DNA of 8,711 nt from CAYJAD01 sp964371225 (GTDB taxonomy: Bacteria; Desulfobacterota; Desulfovibrionia; Desulfovibrionales; Desulfovibrionaceae), in assembly GCA_964371225.1 (NCBI GenBank), contig CAYJNA010000102.1, forward strand, positions 1 to 8,711, given 5' to 3'. The stretch's first letter is position 1, and the number at the start of each line of letters is the position of its first letter. Position numbers and translations under genes: made by a program. Of the stretch, positions 1-6,249 are shown piece after piece. The notes beneath the pieces are model-generated. The model was given only the letters and a program-made list of their open reading frames with translations. It was not told the origin of the DNA and did not search any database.

Positions 1-79
1 TAGATACAAAGTTATACTTTAAAGTAATCATGCAGAGGTCTTGAAAAAGGAAAACTGGTGAGGATGTGGCAAGCTCAAG

Positions 80-116
80 AAAAAAAGATTCCTGTACAAA
101 ATATTGTGCAGGAATC
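80..116 (-). terminator. Intrinsic terminator of the adhesin-like gene
   Basis: A stem of 13 pairs (8 perfect outer pairs between 87-94 and 109-116, then one G-U and four more pairs) closes a 4-nt loop at 100-103. Read on the minus strand it is followed at once by seven U (the A-run 80-86 on the plus strand). It lies about 75 nt past the stop codon of the minus-strand gene at 191-1087, where a rho-independent terminator is expected. Positions 1-79 beyond it show no gene I can support. Confidence 0.8.
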
Positions 117-190
117 ATTAATTTTGACAAAGCTGTGCTAAAATAAACAAAGCCCTTATTTTTTATACATGAAATTTTTTGTTACGCTAT

Positions 191-1087
191 TTAAACACCA
201 TTAACTATGAGAGTTTGGTGGACAATAAGCGTAGCTTCATTTTCATTATGGGTATATTCTGTAAAGCTTGGTGTAGATTTTTCTGCATGCCAGCCTTGGC
301 TTAAGCTTATACTACCATCGATATTTTTAGTGATACCTGCACATTCGAGCACATCATGTACATTTTCACCTTGCAAATTATCGCCAAGTAAAGCCATTTC
401 CATATAGCCCTCATGGCTCTCGGCAAACATATCTTTCACAGAGTTAAGGCTGTTTTTGGTGCCTAATAAAATGTCCATATCTTCAGAGGGTGTGTGTACA
501 TCGGCATATACAGAGTCATCCACAAAAATACCATTAAAGTCCATGAAAACAATATCTTCATCACTTTGCGCTTGAGAGCGTGGTGCGATAAGGTCTGTAT
601 TGTCCGCGCCGAAAAGATCTTCGGCTTCAGCAAAAGTATCTTCGTCGTGTAAAAAAGTGTAGGATGTGTCAAAAAAGACATCATCAGATCCGTACTCTAC
701 TTTAAAATCCATTTCCATATCGGAATCGAATATATTTTGTTTCATGGCATGCTCGTTATTCAATATATGTGCAGGTGCTCGTGCTTCATTATTTTGATGC
801 GCGTCACCGCTATGTAAAATTTCTTCATCAATACGTGCAAAAAAATCATCATATGGCAGTATTTCATGGGGCAAGTATAAACTAGGTGTTAGTTCAGAGC
901 TATCTGTGCCGTAGAAATTGGTGATAGTAATGGAAGAGCCATCGTCAAAGGTAAAAATAAAACTGGAACCATCTTTACTGGGCGTTGCTTCATTGGGGTC
1001 AAATTCCACCACAAAACGCGCGCCAGCATAGGCTTCAACAATGACATGCTCACCAGCTTTAGGCTTTTCTAAAGTAATATCAGCCAT
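191..1087 (-). CDS. Short acidic protein with a T1SS-adhesin-type N-terminal prefix domain
   Basis: The protein has 298 residues. Residues 1-62, from MADITLEKPKAGE through the FDPNEA and FTFDDGSSITITNFY segments, resemble the prefix that opens giant RTX/type I-secreted adhesins in Desulfovibrionaceae (recognised from memory). Residues 63-200 are rich in Asp and Glu and look low-complexity. Residues 203-298 (from MDILLGTKN to the end) look like a folded C-terminal module, possibly the secretion-signal end of such adhesins; that is inference. No signal peptide, membrane segment or Ca-binding GGxGxD repeat is seen, which fits type I secretion. The expected family length is hundreds to thousands of residues, so this is a mini version. 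I chose ATG 1087, where the prefix begins. The longer reading starts at a TTG (1201) that looks like part of a -35 box. The Shine-Dalgarno before 1087 is weak (AGAAGTGAG). It could instead be an intracellular acidic protein; function is unproven. Confidence 0.7.
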   Translation of the reverse strand: MADITLEKPKAGEHVIVEAYAGARFVVEFDPNEATPSKDGSSFIFTFDDGSSITITNFYGTDSSELTPSLYLPHEILPYDDFFARIDEEILHSGDAHQNNEARAPAHILNNEHAMKQNIFDSDMEMDFKVEYGSDDVFFDTSYTFLHDEDTFAEAEDLFGADNTDLIAPRSQAQSDEDIVFMDFNGIFVDDSVYADVHTPSEDMDILLGTKNSLNSVKDMFAESHEGYMEMALLGDNLQGENVHDVLECAGITKNIDGSISLSQGWHAEKSTPSFTEYTHNENEATLIVHQTLIVNGV

Positions 1088-1442
1088 ATATACGCTCACT
1101 TCTGTTTGCTTGTTGTTTACAATAGCAAAAAGATTGAAGAAAGTATTCTCCAATGTTAAGCAGCTTTCTTGAGAAGTATGATGAATTATGATTACTGTCA
1201 AGCTAAAGTAAAGTAAAATGACAAAAAGGTAATTGTTACCAAGGAAAAGTACACATGCAGCATGCTGGGGCGAGTAAGACGGTACATGAAATATTTGTAG
1301 CCTGTGCTACGCTTACGTGGAAAAAAGCTTATAAGTAGGTTATGGTAAAGATAAAGCATGACGCGTGCATGAATCTTAAAAAATATATTTATATTGAATA
1401 GATACATATGCTGGCTTGTATATTCCCATACGCGGTTCAAGT
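1088..1442. other. Intergenic spacer between phnN and the adhesin-like gene
   Basis: This is 355 bp with no supportable gene. It is AT-rich and contains the candidate promoter at 1175-1201, a 10-bp self-complementary palindrome CAGCATGCTG at 1258-1267, and a palindromic ACGCGT core near 1360. I see no clear terminator for phnN. An 83-codon open frame on the minus strand (1198-1449) is aromatic-rich, lacks a Shine-Dalgarno and has no recognisable fold, so I treat it as non-coding. Confidence 0.5.
1179..1201 (-). promoter_or_regulatory. Candidate promoter of the adhesin-like gene
   Basis: On the minus strand there is a perfect TTGACA at 1201-1196, followed after 15 nt by CATACT (1180-1175), which matches 4 of 6 of the -10 consensus. 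The spacing is short. It would leave a leader of roughly 80 nt before ATG 1087. The TTGACA overlaps the TTG that would be the start of the longer reading frame, which supports the shorter gene model. No experimental support; the -10 is poor. Confidence 0.3.
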
Positions 1443-2033
1443 TTAACATGTACGCAAATGTGTGATGAAATTTGTAAATTCCACAAGGCTTGCATCTAAG
1501 GCTTCAGAATTATCAATGATTTTCATGGATGGCAGATGCGGTACCTTCATCTGGGCACGTTGTACGCGTGCTTCAATGGCGTCAATACTTTCACGACCGC
1601 GCGTTAAAAGGCGTTGTCGTAACATTTGCGGATCTACTTGTAATAACACAGGAACAAGCTGAGGGTACAGTTGTAATGCTTTAGGCACATAGGCGCGTGA
1701 GCCGTTTACCAATACCACTGCATGGTTCTTGAGATCCTCATCGATATGACGGGATATGCCATAAAAATGCCCATGGCTTTGCCAGTGCATAGCATACTGC
1801 CCTAGCTCTACAGCCCTTATAAAATCTTGTTCAGAACACGGGTAATGCGCTTCATCTTTTTCTAAACCGCTGGCAGGGCGAGTAATATGTCTTTGCGCGA
1901 TAACAAGGGGGCGCATGGAGGCAGTGCCGTGTTGCACAAGGGCACGCGCTGCATGTAAGAAGGTATCTTTTCCTGCACCCGATGCGCCCATGAGGTATAC
2001 CAATGTGCCTGTGGAGTTTTTTGCATATGTCAT
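1443..2033 (-). CDS. phnN: Ribose 1,5-bisphosphate phosphokinase (PhnN-like)
   Basis: The protein has 196 residues, close to the usual 185-190 of PhnN. PhnN phosphorylates ribose 1,5-bisphosphate with ATP to give PRPP, the last step of the C-P lyase phosphonate route, and acts in the cytosol. Visible features are an N-terminal strand and P-loop GASGAGKDT at residues 16-24 with the GKD typical of PhnN and guanylate-kinase relatives, RHITRP at 48-53 matching the family's R-I/V-TRP segment, GHFYGI at 88-93, and an Arg-rich lid RLLTRGRES at 141-149. ATG 2033 puts the P-loop 15 residues in, as in the family. The longer frame to 2150 adds 39 residues with no Shine-Dalgarno support. The neighbours are not C-P lyase genes, so phnN is an orphan here. 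It could feed PRPP synthesis from another source, or be a guanylate-kinase-like enzyme of different specificity. Confidence 0.87.
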   Translation of the reverse strand: MTYAKNSTGTLVYLMGASGAGKDTFLHAARALVQHGTASMRPLVIAQRHITRPASGLEKDEAHYPCSEQDFIRAVELGQYAMHWQSHGHFYGISRHIDEDLKNHAVVLVNGSRAYVPKALQLYPQLVPVLLQVDPQMLRQRLLTRGRESIDAIEARVQRAQMKVPHLPSMKIIDNSEALDASLVEFTNFITHLRTC

Positions 2034-2377
2034 TTGTGTTCTCGTATTTTTTACGTATAAGCGCAAAGCCATGCACTGCAACCAGCAATACGGTGTCTTG
2101 TGTGCGTCGTATATATCTACAATAAGGGTATACATGTGGCAAGGTGGCAACAGCAGCTACATTTTGTTCTTGTGTGTATGTACGTATTTTGCTTAGGTCT
2201 CGTATGATTAATATCTTGAGCTGTGCGAAGAAAAGCTATACCCTGAGCCTTCGCCCATGACGCCTATACTTTTACATGGTGCTTGCTGGTGAAATTATAA
2301 AGCCTCTACATGGATATATTTTTAGTGCATACAAAAAAATTGTGCAGAGGCGTTCTTTTGAATTTAGAGGTAGTATC
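2034..2377. other. Divergent intergenic region between phnN and the C26 hydrolase gene
   Basis: This is 344 bp that must carry promoters in both directions. For the plus strand, TTTACA (2271-2276) and TATAAA (2296-2301) are the best boxes, but their 19-nt spacing is long. For phnN, TTGCCA occurs on the minus strand at 2142-2137 with only a weak -10 downstream. The plus-strand leader can fold: GCCTCT (2302-2307) plus ACA pair with TGT, a 2-nt bulge, and AGAGGC (2346-2351). No gene is supportable in the region. Confidence 0.4.
2302..2351 (+). promoter_or_regulatory. Leader stem-loop before the C26 hydrolase gene
   Basis: GCCTCTACA at 2302-2310 pairs with TGT...AGAGGC ending at 2351 (nine pairs with a two-base GC bulge) around an AT-rich loop. 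It lies 14 nt upstream of the Shine-Dalgarno AGAGG at 2366-2370. The right arm also contains AGAGG, so it resembles the ribosome-binding site. It may be a structured 5' leader or chance. Confidence 0.3.
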
Positions 2378-3043
2378 ATGAAATCAGCCATACGCATTGG
2401 CCTTAGTATGCGTGTTATAACAGAACCATCTTCCGCCGGTGAGGGGATAAAACGTGACGCCATAGCGCATGATTGGGCCCTTTTTTTACGCGAAGTATTA
2501 CCACAAATTTGTTGGGTGCCCTTACCCAATGCCAGCGGTGGCAGAGAAAGCGTATATATGGCAGAGTCACTTTCTTTACAGGGGCTTATTCTTACTGGTG
2601 GGAACGACTTTGGTTCGGAACCTTTACGCGATAATACAGAATTTGCTTTACTTTCTTGGGCAAAGCAATGGAAACACCCTGTGGCCGGTATTTGTCGCGG
2701 GGCACAAATGCTCAATGTTTTTTGTGGAGGAGCCATTTCTGTTTTAGGGCAAACACATCTTAATGCAAGGCATAAACTTACTTGCCATGTTCCCGGTATA
2801 ATATCCTCTGATACGCAAGTGAACTCCTATCATAATTATGGCATTTTAGCTCATGACTTATCGCATGAGTTTAGACCCTTAGCTACGGCTGATGAGGGCT
2901 CTGTGGAAGCCTTTTCACATAAGGTGTTACCTTGGCTTGGCCTTTTATGGCATCCAGAAAGAGAATCCAATCCACGAGCAGAAGATTGTCTACTTTTTCA
3001 AAATCTTTTTTTGAAAAAAGAATGCCCTCATGTGACAATGTAA
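2378..3043 (+). CDS. Class I glutamine-amidotransferase-like hydrolase (peptidase C26, gamma-glutamyl hydrolase family)
   Basis: The protein has 221 residues. The catalytic triad is visible: nucleophile Cys106 in the elbow GICRGAQ (104-110), and His192 and Glu194 in WHPERE. LILTGGND (70-77) is the oxyanion-side loop of the C26 group, and VNSYHNYGI (148-156) is a further family motif. Members hydrolyse gamma-glutamyl amides such as gamma-glutamyl-GABA (PuuD). A shorter branch with the R-D-A-x-x-x-D-W and V-N-S-x-H-N signatures includes the Campylobacter gamma-glutamyl-CDP-amidate hydrolase, and this protein looks nearer to that branch. Start ATG 2378 follows AGAGG (2366-2370) with 7 nt spacing; the frame is open further upstream but is not needed for the fold. 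No signal peptide, so cytosolic. It is 80 nt upstream of the MdtJ-like gene on the same strand. The family is secure; the substrate is not. Confidence 0.85.
   Translation: MKSAIRIGLSMRVITEPSSAGEGIKRDAIAHDWALFLREVLPQICWVPLPNASGGRESVYMAESLSLQGLILTGGNDFGSEPLRDNTEFALLSWAKQWKHPVAGICRGAQMLNVFCGGAISVLGQTHLNARHKLTCHVPGIISSDTQVNSYHNYGILAHDLSHEFRPLATADEGSVEAFSHKVLPWLGLLWHPERESNPRAEDCLLFQNLFLKKECPHVTM
3011..3039 (+). promoter_or_regulatory. Possible internal promoter for the transporter genes
   Basis: TTGAAA (3011-3016) and GACAAT (3034-3039) are spaced by 17 nt within the 3' end of the C26 hydrolase gene. They match the -35 and -10 consensus at 5 and 4 of 6 positions. The -10 ends just before the hydrolase stop codon, so transcription would begin at the hairpin-rich leader of the mdtJ-like gene. 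Confidence 0.3.
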
Positions 3044-3052
3044 TCTACGCGC

Positions 3053-3108
3053 GCATGTTTTCATTGCGAATGAAAACGTGCATGGCATTGATTACACAAT
3101 GTTTTTTT
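3053..3108 (+). promoter_or_regulatory. Tandem hairpins and T-tract in the mdtJ-like leader (attenuator-like)
   Basis: Hairpin 1 has a 13-pair stem (3053-3065 with 3069-3081, one G-U) and a 3-nt GCG loop. Hairpin 2 pairs CATTG (3086-3090) with CAATG (3097-3101) and is followed directly by seven T (3102-3108). The Shine-Dalgarno AGGAAAGG of the next gene starts at 3109. CATTG also occurs in hairpin 1 (3062-3066), so the right arm of hairpin 2 could pair with it instead. This could be a weak terminator or attenuator between the hydrolase and the transporter genes. Confidence 0.45.
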
Positions 3109-3123
3109 AGGAAAGGCTACTTT

Positions 3124-3537
3124 ATGACAGCACACAATTCTTGGCAGCCATGGCTATGGCTTTTAGTGGCTATTTCACTGGAAGTTCTTGGCACTTCCAC
3201 CATGAAATTTTCACAAGATTGGACTTTTACTTTTGGCACACAATTGGGTTTAGTATGCATGTGGGGCTGCATTGGAGCCTCTTATTTTTCTTTGGCTAAG
3301 GCTTCGGTGGGCATACCCATAGGAGTTGCTTTTGCTCTTTGGGATGCCTTGGGGCTGCTTTTCATCGTAGCCATTTCATACTTTGTATTACAAGAGTCTC
3401 TTACCCTTAAAACAAGCTTAGGGCTTGCATGTGTTTTGCTAGGTGGTTTTCTTGTACACCTTGGTACAGATAAGGAACCCGATGCTACAGCAGAAAGTGC
3501 AGATGGGGAAGTACCTAGCACTCAAAGTAAAGCCTAG
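3124..3537 (+). CDS. SMR-family transporter subunit, MdtJ-like
   Basis: The protein has 137 residues with four hydrophobic helices (about 9-26, 38-58, 63-88 and 94-114). It belongs to the small multidrug resistance family of proton antiporters. The essential membrane-embedded acidic residue is Glu20 in SLEVLGTSTMKFS, aligned with EmrE Glu14. ASYFSLAKASVGIPIGVAFALWDALGLLFI matches E. coli MdtJ, the larger partner of the MdtJI spermidine exporter, in helices 2-3 (recognised from memory). A hydrophilic, acidic tail of about 23 residues follows the last helix, as in MdtJ. Start ATG 3124 has AGGAAAGG (3109-3116) upstream. It lies 8 nt before the second SMR gene, so the two are surely co-translated and probably form a heterodimer. 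Export of polyamines is inferred; other cationic substrates are possible. Confidence 0.85.
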   Translation: MTAHNSWQPWLWLLVAISLEVLGTSTMKFSQDWTFTFGTQLGLVCMWGCIGASYFSLAKASVGIPIGVAFALWDALGLLFIVAISYFVLQESLTLKTSLGLACVLLGGFLVHLGTDKEPDATAESADGEVPSTQSKA

Positions 3538-3545
3538 GGGGTATC

Positions 3546-3884
3546 ATGGGAGATTTTTTACAAAATATTTTTTCTTTTTCCGTGCTCTTGGTACTTTTAG
3601 CAGCAACATTAGATATAATAGCTAATATCCTTTTGGCGAAATCCTCAGGTTTTGCCAAGAAAAAAATGGGCATAGTGGCTTTGCTCTTGGTGGGGCTTGC
3701 TTTTTGGTTGCTTTCGGTGGCAGTACGCCAGTTGGACTTATCTGTGGCCTATGCCCTATGGGGATGTTTTGGTATTTTAGGGACGAGCCTTTCGGGTTGG
3801 CTTTTATTGGGGCAAAAAATGCGCTGGCCGGCTTTTGCAGGCATGGCGTTACTGTTTTGTGGTATTATCTTATTGCGAGTATAA
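3546..3884 (+). CDS. SMR-family transporter subunit, MdtI-like
   Basis: The protein has 112 residues and four membrane helices (about 9-29, 41-61, 66-88 and 95-112), the usual SMR length. DLSVAYALWGCFGILGTSLSGW (64-85) matches the helix 3 region of MdtI almost residue for residue. It should pair with the MdtJ-like subunit to form an inner-membrane proton-coupled exporter, by analogy with the MdtJI spermidine exporter. The position equivalent to EmrE Glu14 is Asp23 (TLDIIANILLAKSSGF), whereas the partner keeps Glu20. ATG 3546 has a strong Shine-Dalgarno (TAGGGGG, 3535-3541) that overlaps the stop codon of the upstream gene, which is typical of translational coupling. The fecR-type gene begins 38 nt downstream with no terminator between, so all three may share a transcript. 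Confidence 0.85.
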   Translation: MGDFLQNIFSFSVLLVLLAATLDIIANILLAKSSGFAKKKMGIVALLLVGLAFWLLSVAVRQLDLSVAYALWGCFGILGTSLSGWLLLGQKMRWPAFAGMALLFCGIILLRV

Positions 3885-3922
3885 TGGGACTAGGCATGAA
3901 AAAATATATCTTTGGAGAAAAA

Positions 3923-4720
3923 ATGTTACATATTATATATAAAGCTTTTATTTTTTGCACTGTATTTAGTGTTTTAAGTATGGAAATAGCCCATGCGGCA
4001 ACCATGGCAGACAGTATAGCACAAGTCATTGCTGTAAAAGGAGAGGTTCACGTGCAACGCGGCGGCAAAGACGCTACTTTAGGCATGAAAGATAAGATTT
4101 TTGTGCAAGATACAGTGCGCACGGGCAAGACAGGCAAGGTGCAATTGATGTTTACAGATAATGCTGTGGTAAGTTTGAGTGAAAATACAATTTTTACTGT
4201 GAGCGACTATAGCGATAAAGCCGATAAAGCTTTTACATCGCATATTCCCAGCGGCTTTGCACGTTTTGTTACAGGCACCATTGTGGAGAAAAACCCTGAA
4301 GCCTTTACGGTGCGCACTCCTGAGGTGACGGTGGGTATTCGTGGTACCACCTTTGCCGTACAAAGAGGCGCAGAGACATCTACAGTATACACAGAAAATA
4401 GCACCAAAGCGCAAAGTGTAGTGGTGGGCAAGCTCACCGTTCCCGCAGGGTATATGGCTATTTTTGGCACAGGGGGTAAAGTGCTCACAGCACCAATGCC
4501 CATGAGCGATGCCCAAAGGCATGAACTTGTAAAACGTGGTACCATTGTAAATGCGAGCAAGTTATCCACGGTGGAGTGGACGCAAGAAAACCCTTTGTCA
4601 GATGTGAACACCATGGGCGGCAATATAACCGAAAGCCTTGTGTCTCCGCCATTTTTACAGGGAGGCGGCTTAGGGGATGATGATTTAGATGATTTTAATG
4701 GCGACTTGGATGACGATTAA
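3923..4720 (+). CDS. Secreted FecR-domain protein
   Basis: The protein has 265 residues. Residues 1-25 form a signal peptide (Lys7, hydrophobic core AFIFCTVFSVLS, cleavage after AHA), so the mature protein is probably periplasmic. Residues 33-135 are a FecR domain: IAVKGEVHVQR, then DKIFVQDTVRTGKTGKVQLMF, then AVVSLSENTIFTVSDY. GIRGTTFAV at 138-146 is the second family hallmark. The tail (249-265) is nearly all Gly, Asp and Leu, and could bind metal or be a flexible end. There is no N-terminal cytoplasmic segment or transmembrane anchor as in the anti-sigma FecR, and no sigma-factor gene nearby, so it is not a classical iron-citrate regulator. I chose ATG 3923 for its GGAGA Shine-Dalgarno at 3914-3918; ATG 3896, nine codons upstream (MKKYIFGEK), is the alternative. 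It ends at the shared terminator facing the Slam-like gene. Function is unknown; a surface-assembly role is inferred. Confidence 0.82.
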   Translation: MLHIIYKAFIFCTVFSVLSMEIAHAATMADSIAQVIAVKGEVHVQRGGKDATLGMKDKIFVQDTVRTGKTGKVQLMFTDNAVVSLSENTIFTVSDYSDKADKAFTSHIPSGFARFVTGTIVEKNPEAFTVRTPEVTVGIRGTTFAVQRGAETSTVYTENSTKAQSVVVGKLTVPAGYMAIFGTGGKVLTAPMPMSDAQRHELVKRGTIVNASKLSTVEWTQENPLSDVNTMGGNITESLVSPPFLQGGGLGDDDLDDFNGDLDDD

Positions 4721-4733
4721 AATAAACTACGGT

Positions 4734-4777
4734 AAAAAAGCCCTTATGCTGATGATTTTCAGCGTAAGGGCTTTTTT
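4734..4777. terminator. Bidirectional intrinsic terminator between fecR-type and Slam-like genes
   Basis: A near-perfect 19-pair stem (4734-4752 with 4759-4777, one T-G pair) has a 6-nt loop at 4753-4758. The GC-rich middle AGCCCTTA is flanked by six A on the left and six T on the right, giving a U-tract in either direction. It starts 14 nt past the fecR-type stop and lies 35 nt past the stop of the minus-strand Slam-like gene, so it can end both convergent transcripts. Confidence 0.92.
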
Positions 4778-4811
4778 GTAGATAATGCATGCGTAAGCTA
4801 CAGGAAGGATA

Positions 4812-6194
4812 TTAGAAAGCCCAAGACAGGCCTACGTTGGTAATATGCTGCTCGTAATCGTAAAGTTCGCTATTGGAGTAATTGCGCACGTATTGGTAGC
4901 CTAATTCTACGCTCCACGCATCATCAAGAGGAATAACAACGGAAAGACCTGCCGTGAGGCGATGCTCATGGCGATGTTCTTCCTCAAGGCTAGAGCCTGG
5001 CCCGTGAAAGTATTCGCCTCCATAATTGATGAAAGGAGAAATGCTAATATCGTGATAGGGCAGGAGAAAGGTGAATTTTAGACTGGCTTCAAATCCATCA
5101 TAGCTGTAGGCATTTTCTTCTGCCGTACCGCCAAGATAGCGCGCGCCAAGAGTCACATTACTGCCTTCATGCCCAAAGAAAAAGCGTACATACTGCCCTA
5201 CAGATCCATACCAGCCATTATAGCTTTCGTTATTAGAATATGTGCGACTGTCCAAATTCGCCTTGGTAATAAGGTGAACTTTAGGGGTGAGTGCGTAAGC
5301 AAAGGTGGCTTCAGGGCCTATGGAGAACACATTTTGTTCAAAGGCATAGTCAAAAATCTGCGCTTTTGCACGTAGTTCAAAAAGGCTTTTTTCGCCTAAG
5401 TAGCGTATACCGGCACTGCCGGAAACCCATTCTGAACTGCTAAGGCCAAGGTCATACAGTTGGCTATTGGTATTATACCGCACTAAAGCATTGGCGCTAC
5501 CCACAATCCACCACGGGCTTACAATATCAAGTCTGTAAGCCAAGTCTACTTGACCACCTAAATATGCTGCAAAGCTTTCTTCAGCCTTACCGTCTCGCAA
5601 AGAAAGGTTCCAATTTCCCAGAGAAATATCGTTGGAAGCAGGGCCGGTATTTACATTGCTATCATAAATCATGCCGGCACGTAATTTGCCATTTACTTGC
5701 AATCGATCATGTTGCTTATGCCATTGTTCTGTAAGATCGGCCTTTTCATCACTGCTTGCAGAAGTATCTTTGGCCAATTCCATGGCGGAACGCTGTGTGT
5801 CATTTTGCATGCTAAGGGCAAAGGCGAGCTCTTTTAGCAAAATAGGTTCTTGGGGGTGTTTTGCAAGCAGTCTTTCGTATGCCATGACGGCTTGTCCCGG
5901 CCTTTGGGTGCGTAAAGAAGCGCGAGCATAACCAAGATTAATCAGGTCATCATCTGGGCTTTCACGTAAAAGACGCCCATACAATGTATAGGCTTCTTCA
6001 TGCTGCCCTTGCTCCATGAGGGTGGCAGCTTGGGTGCGTAATTGCTCTAAAGAGCCTTGTGCATGTGTATTTTTTGGTATGACTGCAGCCCGCACTGCGG
6101 CACCTGACGTGGCAGATGTTTCTTGTGCCAAGGCCACTGAACTTCCTTGAAATATGAACAAGGCAAGGCATAGCAAAGCAATCTTTTTTTTCAT
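4812..6194 (-). CDS. TPR and beta-barrel outer-membrane protein, Slam-like (DUF560)
   Basis: The protein has 460 residues. A signal peptide (Lys2-4, hydrophobic core, cleavage after VALA at 23) sends it across the inner membrane. Residues 50-140 hold two to three TPR-like helical repeats (QLRTQAATLMEQGQHEEAYT, then LINLGYARASLRTQRPGQAV, then LAKHPQEPILLKELAFAL). Residues 168-460 alternate polar and hydrophobic residues with aromatic girdles, starting with LRAGMIYDSNVNTGP and ending in the terminal Phe460 that marks outer-membrane barrels. This order and length fit the surface lipoprotein assembly modifier family, which moves lipoproteins to the cell surface. The DSNVN segment at the barrel start is typical of that family. 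ATG 6194 follows AGGGGC with 7 nt spacing. Upstream lies an AT-rich region with paired TTGTGAAAA repeats. No candidate lipoprotein with a lipobox is in the window, so the substrate is unseen. Another TPR-porin family is possible. Confidence 0.78.
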   Translation of the reverse strand: MKKKIALLCLALFIFQGSSVALAQETSATSGAAVRAAVIPKNTHAQGSLEQLRTQAATLMEQGQHEEAYTLYGRLLRESPDDDLINLGYARASLRTQRPGQAVMAYERLLAKHPQEPILLKELAFALSMQNDTQRSAMELAKDTSASSDEKADLTEQWHKQHDRLQVNGKLRAGMIYDSNVNTGPASNDISLGNWNLSLRDGKAEESFAAYLGGQVDLAYRLDIVSPWWIVGSANALVRYNTNSQLYDLGLSSSEWVSGSAGIRYLGEKSLFELRAKAQIFDYAFEQNVFSIGPEATFAYALTPKVHLITKANLDSRTYSNNESYNGWYGSVGQYVRFFFGHEGSNVTLGARYLGGTAEENAYSYDGFEASLKFTFLLPYHDISISPFINYGGEYFHGPGSSLEEEHRHEHRLTAGLSVVIPLDDAWSVELGYQYVRNYSNSELYDYEQHITNVGLSWAF

Positions 6195-6249
6195 GAAAAG
6201 CCCCTAGTTATACACAATTCCCATATGTATCGGCAAATTAGAAAGGATG

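Noticed and set aside
124..144. Plus-strand TTGACA and TAAAAT as a promoter
   Set aside because: The spacing is only 9 nt and no plus-strand gene follows.
1088..1201. N-terminal extension of the adhesin-like protein from a TTG start
   Set aside because: The prefix domain begins at ATG 1087, and the TTG is part of a perfect TTGACA box.
1198..1449. 83-codon minus-strand ORF between phnN and the adhesin-like gene
   Set aside because: No Shine-Dalgarno, unusual aromatic-rich composition and no recognisable fold; it covers likely promoter sequence.
2932..3123. N-terminal extension of the MdtJ-like protein
   Set aside because: It overlaps the hydrolase gene and the hairpin leader; ATG 3124 has a strong Shine-Dalgarno and gives the usual SMR N-terminus.
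3704..3922. N-terminal extension of the FecR-domain protein
   Set aside because: It lies in a shifted frame over the MdtI-like gene and would bury the signal peptide; ATG 3923 has a GGAGA site.
4079..4623. Two minus-strand ORFs opposite the FecR-domain gene
   Set aside because: They are antisense shadows of a clearly coding frame, with no start signals or recognisable motifs.
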